A stretch of 64,000 nucleotides of DNA from assembly GCA_029747015.1 (NCBI GenBank), contig JAKOGI010000334.1, positions 252,501-316,500 on the forward strand, given 5' to 3'. Made by a program: the position numbers and the translations under genes. Below the pieces are notes generated by a model. That model did no database searches. It was given only the letters and a program-made list of their open reading frames with translations, and was not told the origin of the DNA. Within the stretch, counting starts at the first letter, position 1. Every line of letters starts with the position of its first letter. Positions 43,691 through 54,399 of the stretch are shown in pieces. The DNA is from Carnegiea gigantea. Taxonomy: Eukaryota; Streptophyta; Magnoliopsida; Caryophyllales; Cactaceae.

Positions 43691-44899
43691 CTTAGATTTT
43701 GCCTATCTCTGAGTAAAATAAAAAATCCTAGAAAAATGGGGAGAAAGAAAGAAAGAAAATAAAATTGAAAATAAAATCCTAACTCACTTCGTAGGAATCA
43801 CAGTTGTATTTAGTGTATGCAACAAGTCCTTTAAATCCCTAGGTTCTCCCTAGTTGATGAATAAGGTCTCATAAGGTTTTGCAGAAGATGTACCCACAAA
43901 ATCTTTACATAGAAAAAGAACATAATAGAAAGAAAAAAAAAGAAAAGAAACGAAAAGAAATTTTTACACAAATGTAAAAGGGGAGGTAGTATAAAATTTC
44001 AACAAGACCGATCACCTTATTAACTAAGATATTAACCTATATATAAACAAGGTGTATACTTTCAAGACTTTAAATCCTCACGGGCGACATCTACTTCTAA
44101 CTTTTTACCCCATAAAGCAACATAATCATGTATCCATCCTAGTGCACGGCGCGTAAGTGTACTATCACCCTTCGGATTAGGCTAACCAAAATTCGATTCA
44201 TTCCCACTTGATGAGACATAAACTGCTTTATTGACTGATTGCCGTAGGAAGCAAGTTTTTCCAGTAACAGTATTACCTCAAAGGGTGGCACCCAGTAGCG
44301 TATGCTTCAAAGGGTACCTATCATTCCCAACTTATCACTCACTTTTTTTTGGTTTCTTTTTTCTTTTTTTTAGAATGTAACTGAAAGCAAAACCTAAAAT
44401 AATTGTGCACAGACAAGTGGGAGAGTTAACTATGGAGGCCTAATACCCTACGATAATAGTGATCTTAAAAGTAACGATTACACTCACAGTTATAATGGAA
44501 TAATAAGGTTAAAAGTGGGGCATAGAATCTCACCCTTCGGATTATGTCTTTACCATGTACATCTTACTTATATACAACCTAATAACAAGTCACAAGGGGT
44601 CAAGCTCATCCAAATAGTATAAACTCCCCAAATCAAAACAAAAGAAATGAAAGAAAAAGAAAAGAAAAGAAAATCTTTTTGGTATTTTTTTGTAAAGAAA
44701 TGCAAACGCCCTCACCCCCACACTTAAACAATGCAATGCCTCTATTGCATGCAAAAGTATTAGAATGAAGCACAAAGTTAAAAAAAAACAACGAAAAGAA
44801 AATGAGCCGAAAATATGTATAAAATAAGATCTATACAAAGGAATAATAGTACCAGGTTAAATGCTGGATGCATCCAAGCTAATCTCCACATCGTCAATC
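43691..44899 (-). other. 3' non-coding region of the Athila-like element
   Basis: AT-rich sequence between the end of INT and the polypurine tract. Many Athila elements carry an env-like ORF here; none is recognisable. The open frame 44590-44838 is low-complexity. Confidence 0.5.
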
Positions 44900-45841
44900 T
44901 CTATACTCAGGTTTGTAGAGCATCAGACACTCTATTTCTCTCTCCTCTGTAGGTAGCTTCAAAAAAGGTTTCAACCTTTATCTATTCACCTTAAAATGTG
45001 TATCTCTCTTGGGGTCCTGTATCTCGATAGCACCATGTGGGAAAACATGAGAAATAATAAAAGGGTCAGTCTAACGAAATCTCAACTTACCTGGGAAAAG
45101 GTGTAGCCTGGAGTCATAAAGCAAAACCTTCTGACTTGGGAAGAACTTTTTCCTGTGACTATTCCTGTCATGGAATAATTTTGGTCTCTCCTTATGCATC
45201 TTGGAGTTTTGATAGGACTCAGCTCTGATCTATTCCAACTCACTCAGCTGTAACTTACTTTCTACCCCAGCCGCCTCTAAGCTAAGGTTCAAACTCTTTA
45301 TAGCCCACATAGCACGATGCTCGAATTCTACAGGAAGATGACAAGATTTACCAAAGACAACCCTAAAAGGTGACATACCTAAAGGGGTCTTAAAAGCTGT
45401 CCTATAGGCCCAGGGAGCATCAATGAGTTTATCTGGCCAATCCTTACGGCCTCTACTCACAGTCTTTTCTAAAATCTGCTTAATATGCCTATTAGAAACC
45501 TCTACCTGGCCGCTAGTCTGAGGATGATAAGAGTTGGCTAGCGGTGAATGATCGAGTACTTTTCTAACAATGCATTAAAAGAACGATTATCAAAATGAGT
45601 CCCCTGGTCACTAATGATGGCCCTAGGGCATGCCATACCTAGAGAAAATACTTTCCTTAAGAAACTTGATAACGACTCCAGCCTCAGTTGTCCTGGTCAG
45701 CACAGCCTCCACCCACTTAGACACATAGTCTACAGTAAGGAGAATATATTCATTCCCAAAAGAACAAGAAAATGGTCCCATAAAATCAATCCCCCAGACA
45801 TCAAACATCTTAACATCAATAATCGGGTTAAGGGGCATCAT
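44900..45841 (-). pseudogene. Athila-like integrase
   Basis: The core begins [17 protein letters not shown] sequence ([16 protein letters not shown]), then [10 protein letters not shown] and [11 protein letters not shown] (45623-45841). After a short broken stretch, [20 protein letters not shown] and [16 protein letters not shown] follow (45230-45460). The C-terminal part (KVLLYDSRLHLFPGKLR, HGAIEIQDP) runs to about 44900. Frameshifts and stops separate the blocks, and the region between the two core blocks is decayed. Confidence 0.85.
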
Positions 45842-46870
45842 ATTTGTCCTACTGATTTTCCCAGACTATTGACACCTATGGTGGCTTTTACAGTATAAGT
45901 GGACATCTTTGAACAAGGTAGGCCAATACAAACCACATTGAAGGACTTTGACAGCTGTTTTCTTCCCACTAAAATGCCCCCACATGCTTTTTGACAAAAA
46001 GAAAGGGCACTTCTAATCTCATTATCCGGGATACGTCTTCTAAAAACCTGATCAGAACAATATTTGAATAAATAAGGGTCATCCTAATAGAAAAATTTCA
46101 CCAGATAAAAGAATTTATCCTTAATGTTTACTCCAACCCAGGGGCATCTCACCAGTCACTAAGTAGTTGACAATATCAACATACCATGGTTTGTGAACCA
46201 TAAGTAGCTGCTCATCAAGGAAGCACTCAGATGTGGTCACTCTCTTTTTGTAAGATGATCCGAGACAGATGGTCAGCAACTAGGTTCTCAGAACCTTTCC
46301 TATCTCGAATCTCATAATTGAATTCCAGGTAAAATCCACCTAAGCAATCTAAGTTTTGCATCCTTCTTGGAAAAGAGATGCCTTAGTGCAACGTGGTCAG
46401 TATGTACAATCACATGAGAGCTAATCAAGTAGGATTGGAATTTTTTTAAAATTGAATACAACTGTCAAAAACTCTTTTTAAGTCACAGTATAGTTCAATT
46501 GGGCATCATTCAAAGTGTGACTCGTATAATATATGACATGGGATTTCCTATCTGTATGTTGTCGTAAGACAATCCCTACAGCATAATCAGAAGCATCACA
46601 CATCAACTTAAAGGGCTCTCCCCAAATAGGAGGGTGTAAAATAGGTGCAGAAGTCAGGCTTCCTTTAGCCTATTAAATGCCTTTAAACACTCCTCAGAAA
46701 AGTGAAAAGGCACATCTTTGGCTAAAAGATTTGGTCAAGGGCTTAGCAATTTTACTGAAATCCTAGGTAAACCGCCTATAAAATTATGCATGCCTTAAAA
46801 ATGACCTAATATCCTTCACACAAGTGGGAGGGGGAAGATCAGTGATCAAATCAATTTTTGCTTTATCAAC
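45842..46870 (-). pseudogene. Athila-like RNase H and RT connection, decayed
   Basis: Short recognisable pieces on the minus strand include DLPPPTCVKDIRSFL and FYRRF followed by DFSKIAKPL near 46850-46700, the usual RT thumb/connection sequence. No frame longer than about 50 codons survives. RNase H should follow at lower coordinates, up to the integrase zinc finger. Confidence 0.6.
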
Positions 46871-47535
46871 TTAAATCCCATCGTGTGAAATTACATGCCC
46901 TAAAACAATTTCCTTCTTTACCATAAAATGACATTTTTCCCAATTGAGAGTCAAATTCTTCTCCGTGCATCTTTGTAAAACTTTTATTAGATTAGCTAAA
47001 CAGTCATCAAATAAAGAACCAAACACAGAAAAGTCATCCATAAACACCTCAATGCATTGCTCAATCATATCAGAAAATACAGAAATCATGCAACACTGAA
47101 AAGTGGCAGCGGTATTACAAAGACTAAACGACATTCTCTTAAAGGAAAAAGTACCAAAGGGGCATGTAAAAGTGGTCTTGTCTTGGTCCTCAGGTGCTAT
47201 GGAGATTTGGGTGTAGCCAGAGTATCCCTCCAAAAAGTAGTAACTATGTCCAGCTAACCTCTCAAGCATTTGGTCCATAAAAGGTAAAGGAAATTGGTCT
47301 TTCTAGTGGTCGCATTCAGTTTCCTATAGTCAATACATACACACCACCCAGACTGGACTTTACTAGGGACTAACTTATTCTTATCATTCCTAATAACGGT
47401 AATATCAATCTTCTTAGGAAGAACTTGAACTGAGCTGAACCACTCACTGTCAAAAATTAGGTAGATTATCCTGTGGTCTAACCATTTAATAACCTCTTTT
47501 TTGACGACTTCTTCTAAGGTGGGGTTCAGACGTCT
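46871..47535 (-). pseudogene. Athila-like reverse transcriptase
   Basis: The open part 46871-47278 carries the palm: FLEGYSGYTQISIAPEDQ, TTFTCPFGTFSFKRMSFSLC and the catalytic FMDDFSVFGSLFDDCLANL, then LNWEKCHFMVKKEIVLGHVI. The fingers region upstream (47279-47535) is interrupted. FMDD in place of YVDD is usual for Athila. It decodes minus-strand RNA copies in the particle; this copy is dead. Confidence 0.88.
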
Positions 47536-48312
47536 CTAGTGGTCTTTATGAGGTTTAGCATTCTCCTCAAGATGAATTCCATGTTGCACAATGGAGGGGC
47601 TAATACCTTTAATATCACCTAAGGTCCACCCTATGGCCTGTTTGTGTTCCCTAAGTCCTTTCAACAACTTATCCTCTTGGTTCTCAATCAGGTCAGATGT
47701 AATATTCACAGGAAAAGAATTATTAGGACCTAAAAAGATGTACTTAAGGGAGTCAGGTAAGGGTTTCAACTCTAATGCAGGATCAAAAGTATGTGCAAAA
47801 GAAGGGGGATCAGAAGAATCAAGGAAGAGGGAATCAATCTCATCATAGAAATCAATCTCATCACACACGTCATTATCAATCATGCCATCAGCACATGAGT
47901 GATCACAAGTATACACATCAAGCCAATTAACACTGTCACACTCATCAAAAACAGCAGGTCGTTTTTGTAGATTAAAAATATTCAACTCAACAGTCATGTT
48001 TCCGAAAGACAACTTTAGCATACTATTCCTATAGTTGATCAAAGCACTTGAAGTAGCTAGGAAAGGTTGACTAAGAATGATAGGTATTTGGGTCTCAGAG
48101 TTAGCAACAGACTCAATTTCCAAAACAGCAAAATCCACAGGATATATGAACTCACCCACTTTAATTAGAACATCCTCGAATATTCCCCCAGGGGCTCTAG
48201 TAGAGTGATCAGCTAATTGGAGAATTGTCCTAGTCGTTTTTAACTCCCCCAATCCCAACTTCTCATACACCGAGTATGGAAGCAAAATAACATTGACCCC
48301 TGAATCCAACAA
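47536..48312 (-). pseudogene. Athila-like aspartic protease region
   Basis: Retropepsin-type fold with catalytic DSG in MLDSGVNVILLPYSVYEKLG, followed by LQLADHSTRAPGGIFEDVLI and the flap-side and C-terminal strands. A long acidic spacer towards RT includes TCDHSCADGMIDNDVCDEID, and HGIHLEENAKPHKDH lies at the RT border. The N-terminal flank is broken by a stop at 48313. Confidence 0.82.
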
Positions 48313-50119
48313 TGCTTTATGGATGGTCTAGTCCCCTATGACTATGGAGATAGTAGGGTAACTGGGGTCTTTGAATTTGGATGGGATTTGGTGTGAGATA
48401 ATTGAGCTCACATTTGAGGCTAAGAAATCCTTCTTTGGGATATTGGCCATTCCCTTAGTAGTGCACAACTCTTTCAAGAACTTGTGCATAGGGAGACATC
48501 TGCTGGATAGTATCTAGAAGGGGAATGTTGATTTTGACTTAAGAGAAGGTCTCTCTAATCTTGTCAACATGGTCTGGTCCTTCTTGTTCCTTAGCCTATT
48601 TGGAAAGGGTGCAGTGGGTTTATGAACTCGCTCAATAGTCGAAGGTTGAGATGTATCATCTCCCTTCTTTGACTCATCATACTTAGTTTCCTCGAAGTTA
48701 ACTGAGTCATTTGGTCGGCAAGGGTAAGAGTTAATTGGGGTGCCATCAGTAGCATTCCTAGAAGTAGAATCATTCTTAGGAGGAGATGGTGGAGATAGAG
48801 ATGGAGAAAACTGAATAGAGACATCCACAAGGTCTTCTAAGTTATGATTAATCAAATGAACTGACCTAAGTAAAGCAATCACATGAACCCTTTTCACATT
48901 CTCTTGGACTAATAGGCGAATTGAAGATGGACCTACATTTGGGTTAGACTCTGTTTGACTAGAAAATGTTCCTTTTTCCCTATTGGCAGTGTCTAGCTGA
49001 GACAACTCGTCTACCATTGTCCTTATTACCTTCTCTAGGCAATTATGTGATCTCTTTAGATTGTTAAATCTTTTATCAATCTCATTATAGCCAGGAAGTG
49101 ATTGTGTGTGGGCAATAGGTTGAGGAGGCCTAGGCGCTTGGTAAGGCTCAATAGAAGAGTTTCCAGGGAACATTCTGGTTTGTGTCCTAGGACCTCCTAA
49201 GTTCTGACCTTGACTCCAGGAAAAATTAGGGTGATAACGCCACCCTGGATTATAAGTTGGTAGAAAAGGGTCATTTCTTAGCCTTTGGTAGGTCATGTTC
49301 ACTTGCTTAGTTCTAGTCGATAATTGGTGAGTGTAGAAGGGACAAGCACTCAAGGTATGGTCTGGGATTGATAGTGAGAACATGTAATGGTAGCACTTTG
49401 AAAGACCTGAGGTTGCTAAATAGTCAACCCCTTTAACTATCCTCTAAAACTACAAACCTAGACTCTATATGACTCAAGTCGGACACTGAATGCACCCCCT
49501 TGGCCCTGGCGATTCTAAAACTCAGACTATCATCTCTAGTGGTCTCCTACTACATTGTCTTTTCAGCTAGGTCTTCTAAGCATTCCCAACTTGCGGTAGG
49601 ACTCTTGGATAAAAATCCACCTTGATACATAAACTCTAGCATAGTCCTAGTTTGTTGGTCCAGACCCTCATACACAATTTGACATGGACGCCATTGTTCA
49701 AGACCACGGTGTGGACACTGGGCCAATAAGTTCTTAAATCTTTCCATGTGCCTCCAAACAGTTTCCTTATCAAACTGAATAAATTGATTTATCTTATTCC
49801 TTAATTTAACAGTTTTGCCATTAAGAAAATATTTTCGCAAAAAGACTTTAGGAAGCATCTGAATGTAATGCGGTTCCAGTTTTAAGTTTACATTAGCACC
49901 TAGGACGGGCAAATTAAAACATAAAGTTAAGGTTAAATGAGGATGGTAAAAGATCTCATTTAAAACTATGTCATTTCTTTCCTGTCTAGCTATTTTTTCA
50001 AGTTCAGGTTCAGGTTCAAGTTCGATTCTAGTGAGTCTTCTTCTTTTAGGCTCCCTAACCCAAATAATCATGCAAATCCTACACCCACAAGCGTATTTTT
50101 GGTCTTTTTTTTGACACAA
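48313..50119 (-). pseudogene. Athila-like gag
   Basis: Two open blocks: 49550-50119 (capsid-like: KINQFIQFDKETVWRHMERF, YEGLDQQTRTMLEFMYQGGF, ASWECLEDLAEKT) and 48514-49383 (Pro/Asn-rich: NDPFLPTYNPGWRYHPNFSW, then a polar linker). The segment between them and the part before 48313 contain stops. The capsid block lacks much of the usual Athila N-terminal core, so an internal deletion is likely. No zinc knuckle was seen. Confidence 0.78.
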
Positions 50120-50256
50120 GGAAGAAAATAAATAAAAGTGATAAATAATAAATAAAGACTAATAATAAATAAAATAAAGCAAAAAAACTAATAAAAGACA
50201 CAAATCTCAACAAAAATAGCAAAGTACAAAAAACGTGGTCAATTGAATACTTACCA

Positions 50257-50274
50257 TCCCCAACAACGGTGCCA
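50257..50274 (-). other. Primer-binding site of the Athila-like element
   Basis: The minus strand reads TGGCACCGTTGTTGGGGA seven bases inside the 5' LTR. It is close to the TGGCGCCGTTGCCGGGGA site usual for Athila elements. Confidence 0.8.
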
Positions 50275-50281
50275 AAAAACT

Positions 50282-51372
50282 TGTTGATATAAAAAGTTGC
50301 TGCAAGCGCACGGTGTCAATTTGTAGTATAATCCAGCGAATACAGGTCGTTCTCACGAAGATGATAGTATCGAATTTATTTTCACCACTTTATTTGCTTA
50401 GCTGTTAATGGTAATTAAGCTACTAAATAAGACTCATGAAAGCGATGCTGAAACTACTAGCTAAAATTAGACGAATAAGATAAAATAAAATAAAATAAAC
50501 ATAAAAAAGGAAATTAATAAAATGAACGACACCTAATAGATGAGAAGCAAACAATTAACCAAACTAAGTTTAATAAATTACTAAGGATAAACAAATCAAA
50601 GCTAACATATGACAATAAGAATGAAGCAGCCTTCTGTAAGATGGCTAAAAGCATAAATAAAGCATTGTATTGGCAATAAATGAGATGACATCAAAAGAAG
50701 AGCACAAAAGCTGCATAAGTGCAATGAGTCAGAGAAAAGCAAAAAAATAAAATAAAATTGAAGACAAGGAAAAGGGAAACTGGGAGCGAAACAGAAAGCA
50801 AAGAAAAATAAAATAAAACTAAAAAATTAAACAAAAGAACAGTATGAAACTGGGTAAATGCAAAGCAATGGTGGAGTTGAAAATGAACAAAATACAGCAC
50901 GAAGAACAGCAAGAATAGGGCACTCAGACCACGAAAAATTGAGTCAAAATTTACTAATTAATTCAACTCAATAGTCAAATTATCAGCAAATTACAAGACA
51001 AAACCCAAGGAATTGTTATTCAAGTAACTCAAAGCTCAAGAATGACTTCTCAAGCTCTTGAATCAAAAATGAAGGAGAGCTTAAAACCTACAAAAATCTG
51101 AAACAATATTGAAAGAAAGTTGAGATTGTAATTTGAACTATGGCTAACAAACTAATTGCTGAAGAAAATTGATGCAGCTAGCTTCCCCCACAACCCCTAT
51201 TTGCACAAAAATTTACAGCCCTAATCAACCTCCTAACTCCTACAAAATCTGGTGACTGCTCCCGTTTTCTTTGCTACTCATGGTTCGTTTCAATTTGAGA
51301 CTCTGATGCATTCAAGCTTGGTGAAAAATCTAGGTTGTGAAGATTTGGTGGTTAAGGCTGGAGCATACGAAC

Positions 51373-51421
<49 letters not shown>

Positions 51422-51796
51422 ATGAAGATGGTGAAGTTGAAGAACTGAAGAAAGGGAAGGGGGTTTTCACGGGTCTGGGACCAAGAGGGAGGTGCGAGAA
51501 AATGATATGGGGGGAGGGTTATAAGGGATTTGCCCAGCACAGGGGGGAATTTGGGTTTTTTTAAAATTTATTTTCTAATGGTAAAAGAAGAAAAAATAAA
51601 TATAGGCTAGGTTGGGCTGTATTTTTGTTAGGTTATAGTTTTAGCTTCTCTTCTCAGCCCAATTTATTACTTTCTTCAATTTTTTTGATTTTTCTACAAA
51701 AATAAACAAAACCAAAATAAAATTCTAAAATAATAATTATTTTGGACCAAAATCATAGGTTTAGAAATGTAAACTTACATGGTCTTTTGATCAACA
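50282..51796 (-). mobile_element. 5' LTR of the Athila-like element
   Basis: A 1515-bp LTR in reverse orientation. It contains a long GA microsatellite at about 51376-51417 that is only a few units long at the corresponding place in the other LTR (about 43278). Confidence 0.9.
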
Positions 51797-51828
51797 AGCG
51801 TGTTGTCCTTTACTCTCCTACCGCGTTC

Positions 51829-51835
51829 TATAAAG
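51829..51835 (+). promoter_or_regulatory. TATA box of antisense module 2
   Basis: CTATAAAGATG in the same context as module 3 (CTATAAAGATA at 52936). Both are followed by the shared leader words TCACTTGATCATGCT and TTTAGAGAGAG or a close variant. The ATG is at 51950. Confidence 0.5.
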
Positions 51836-51949
51836 ATGAAGCTCGACTTCTCATGAAGGGTCACTTGATCATGCTCCCAAATCTTTTTAGAGAGAGAGAG
51901 AGATAAACTAGTTTTGCAGAGAGAGGGAGTCTCAGTTCTTCCCTACACC

Positions 51950-52401
51950 ATGGTGTTTCCCGACTTCCTTAGAACCGAGCAGGCGGCTGACTACGTTATG
52001 AAAAATTTCAAATGGCACTTGAGGGGGGCCTCACCCCTTCCAGGCCACTTCCCGAGAACTACCACGATCTTTGCCCTTACTTCGACCTTGACATGGCTGA
52101 GGAGTTTGCCCGAGACTTCCGCATTCCCCATATGACTCAGGTCGTCTTCTATGCTATGGGTGTCAACAACGTTTTAGAGCTAGGAGTCATGAATACGGAT
52201 CTGGCCGAGCATTTAAAGTCATCCCTTGAGGGCATGTGGTGGCATATCTGTGAAGTCTGGTTACAACTAGACAAGCATGCCCTTTTGTGGGCACAGTACC
52301 ATAGACAGACCAATCAAGAGGCAGTAGCTAGGCCATCAAATGGTCAAAAGGAGAACTCATAATCGAATGACACTCTACTTCCTTCCACTGAGGACAAGTA
52401 G
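51950..52401 (+). pseudogene. Antisense small ORF, copy 2 (one frameshift)
   Basis: Starts MVFPDFLRTEQAADYVMKNF, then a frameshift in a G run near 52024. In the second frame it continues RPLPENYHDLCPYFDLDMAE, RDFRIPHMTQVVFYAMGVNN, LELGVMNTDLAEHLKSSLEG and MWWHICEVWLQLDKHALLWA. TAA at 52360 interrupts the acidic tail, whose remains (LLPSTEDK) end at TAG 52401. It aligns with copies 1 and 3 along its whole length. The frame is otherwise conserved, so the family evolved as protein before decay. Confidence 0.68.
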
Positions 52402-52559
52402 CCATAGGTTTTTGTCATAGCTTTCCTCCTTATTTTATTTCGTCTGGTTGTAAGGTCATCTTGTAATCTATGATATTGAACAAAGGTCATCCCCTTGCAT
52501 AAGGACTGGGTTTCTTCATCAATGCTTTTCACTCTTGTTCCTATAATGCTTTCATACAC

Positions 52560-52840
52560 GTGCAATGACCGGCCTATAGGCTGCAACTGGGATCATAGCG
52601 AGCAGCCTTTAGGCCGTACTTCGGACGCCATTGGATATAAGATTCTCATCTTTGCAGGTTATGTTACGGGCCTGTTGGCCCCTTTCAGGAGCGAAGAGGA
52701 GCTTCAAGGATACCGACCGTCCTCTAGGTTGAGCTATAAAGCTTTCGGTCCCTTGGAGGCTGGGTTCTAGCAACCGGCCTGTGGGCCCTGCCAGAGGACT
52801 AGTAGCCTCCTGTAGGGCCACAGAGGCCCAGAGGAGATCA
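52560..52840. repeat. Degenerate 60-bp palindromic repeats after copy 2
   Basis: Units marked by GACCGGCCTATAGGC, GCAGCCTTTAGGCCG, CGGGCCTGTTGGCCC and AACCGGCCTGTGGGCC, more decayed than the arrays to the right. Confidence 0.55.
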
Positions 52841-52855
52841 TGATGTTTCTGGCGC

Positions 52856-52943
52856 CACGTGGCAAGTGCTGAGTGGTGTTATGGTCCCGTAACAGCCTTA
52901 GGTGGTGAGTCATTCCTTCTTCTCCCTGCCTGCCTCTATAAAG
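52856..52943 (+). promoter_or_regulatory. G-box and TATA box of antisense module 3
   Basis: CACGTG at 52856-52861 and TATAAAG at 52937-52943, with the ATG at 53048. This intact spacing (81 bp between the two sites) shows what module 2 looked like before the Athila-like insertion. Confidence 0.5.
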
Positions 52944-53047
52944 ATAGGGTTGGATTCATTATGAGAGGTCACTTGATCATGCTTCAAAACCCTTTTATAG
53001 AGAGAAGTGGGCTTTATAGAGAAAAAGATTCAGCCCTTTCTTTCATC

Positions 53048-53500
53048 ATGGTTTTCCCCCCTTTTCGTGCTGCTGAGTACATGGTCGGTCATGTTAAGAA
53101 AACTTTCAAACAGCATATGAGGGCGGCCTCACGCCCTCCTCGGCCCCTCCCAGAGAATTATCAGGACTTCTGCCCGGGCTTCACCCTTATTGTTGTGGAT
53201 GAGGCGGCATATGACTTCGGCATTCCCAAAATCATCCAAGCCACCTTCTACGCCATGGTGGTCAATGACACAGTGGAGCTAGGCGTCATAAGCAAGGACA
53301 TGGATGAGGCTTTAAAGTCGACCCTTAAGGATCTGTGGTGGATTATTTTTGAATCCTAGCTGAGGATAAACAAGCACTCCCTTCTAGGGGCACAGCGTCG
53401 CAGACAAGACAATCTTGGAGTGGAACCCGGGCTGGCAGGCGATCAAGAGGAGAGCTCAGGATCAGGTGATACTCTGCCTCCTTCCAATGATGATGAATAG
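53048..53500 (+). pseudogene. Antisense small ORF, copy 3 (one nonsense codon)
   Basis: The best preserved copy: 150 codons in one frame, interrupted only by TAG at 53357 where copy 2 has Trp. It begins MVFPPFRAAEYMVGHVKKTF, then RPLPENYQDFCPGFTLIVVD, IPKIIQATFYAMVVNDTVEL and KSTLKDLWWIIFES. After the stop come LRINKHSLLGAQRRRQDN and the tail EESSGSGDTLPPSNDDE, ending at 53500. The features are a hydrophobic helix-rich body, a basic patch and an acidic Ser/Gly tail. I do not recognise a named domain. Similar small ORFs may occur in other Tat-type elements, but I cannot verify that here. Confidence 0.7.
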
Positions 53501-53659
53501 TCGTAGGCTTTTAGCGTTAGCTTGCTCCTTCGTTTCACCTGTTTCCATTGTAGGGTTAGCTTGATAATGACAATGAAAAGTTGTCCTTCCATGTGAAGAC
53601 TTGATTTCTTCGCAAATGATTTTGTGCTCTTCTTCCCATAACATTCTCGCATAGGCACA

Positions 53660-54200
53660 GTTTCTAACCCCTAGGCCTATTAAACCTTTAGACCCTCTTG
53701 AGAGCTAAAGATGTAGCGCCTAACCCTTAGGTCATCGTTGGGGTCCTAGCGACCGGCCAGAGGGTCGCGTTGTAAGACTACTAGCCCCTTTTGAGGGCTA
53801 AAGGTGGATATGTCTACTAGGCCAAGTTGTAGGACTGCTAGCCCCTTCTAGGGACTAATGGTGTAGTAACCAACCATAAGACCATGCTTGAGGACCCTTA
53901 GCCCCTATTGAAGCGCTAAAGGCATAGCGGTCGGCCCATAGGTCGTGCTTTAAGACCTTTAGCCCTTTTTAGGGGCTAAAGGTGTAGCAACTGATCCTAA
54001 GGCCGTGCTTGAGGACCTTTAGCCCCTTTTGGGGCTAAACGTGTAGCGGACGGCCCCTAGGCCATGCTTAGGGACCCTTAGCCCCTTTTGGGGCTTAAAG
54101 GGGTGACGACCGGCTCCGAGGCTGTGCCCGAGGATGCTTAGCCATTTTAGGGGCTAAAAGTGTAGTGGACGGCTCCTTGGCTGCGCGGTAAAACCCTTAT
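53660..54200. repeat. 60-bp palindromic repeat array, block 1
   Basis: About eight to nine imperfect tandem units of 58-60 bp with the consensus described for block 2. TAGCCCCTTTTGGGGCTAA and GTAGCGGACGGCCCCTAGGC are clear around 54020-54070. It lies between the third small ORF and the G-box of module 4. Confidence 0.85.
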
Positions 54201-54229
54201 CCCTCAGGTGATTATGTGTACCTAAATGC

Positions 54230-54235
54230 CACGTG
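54230..54235 (+). promoter_or_regulatory. G-box upstream of antisense module 4
   Basis: GCCACGTGTTGAAAACTGAG resembles GCCACGTGGCAAGTGCTGAG of module 3. The TATA position has become GTAAAAA (about 54312). The leader keeps TTAGAGAGAGAATC like the other modules. Confidence 0.45.
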
Positions 54236-54399
54236 TTGAAAACTGAGTGGTGTTTCGTGCCCTCAGGCATCTAGGGGGCGTGCTGCCTCTTTCTCTTCTC
54301 TTCCTTCCCCCGTAAAAATGTGGTTGTGTCCCTCTTGGGAAATCATTTCATCTTGCTTTTAAATTCCCTTAGAGAGAGAATCTGATCTTCTAGAGAGAG

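Larger units (their letters stand above)
42145..51796 (-). mobile_element. Athila-lineage Ty3/gypsy element nested in the Tat-like element
   Basis: A 9652-bp element with LTRs at 42145-43678 and 50282-51796, both reading TGTTGAT...ATCAACA. The flanking 5 bp are GGCGT and AGCGT, a TSD with one substitution. On the minus strand the order is LTR, PBS, gag, PR, RT, RNase H, INT, non-coding, PPT, LTR. The protein phrases (CHLPVEFEH in INT, FMDDFSVF in [10 protein letters not shown]) are typical of the Athila lineage. No env-like ORF is present in the 1.2 kb between INT and the 3' LTR. All genes are broken by stops and frameshifts. Confidence 0.92.

Noticed and set aside
43691..44899. Athila env-like gene expected after INT
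   Set aside because: No open frame or transmembrane pattern is recognisable in this interval.
51337..51564. ORF with long Arg-Glu repeat
   Set aside because: It is the translation of a GA microsatellite inside an LTR.
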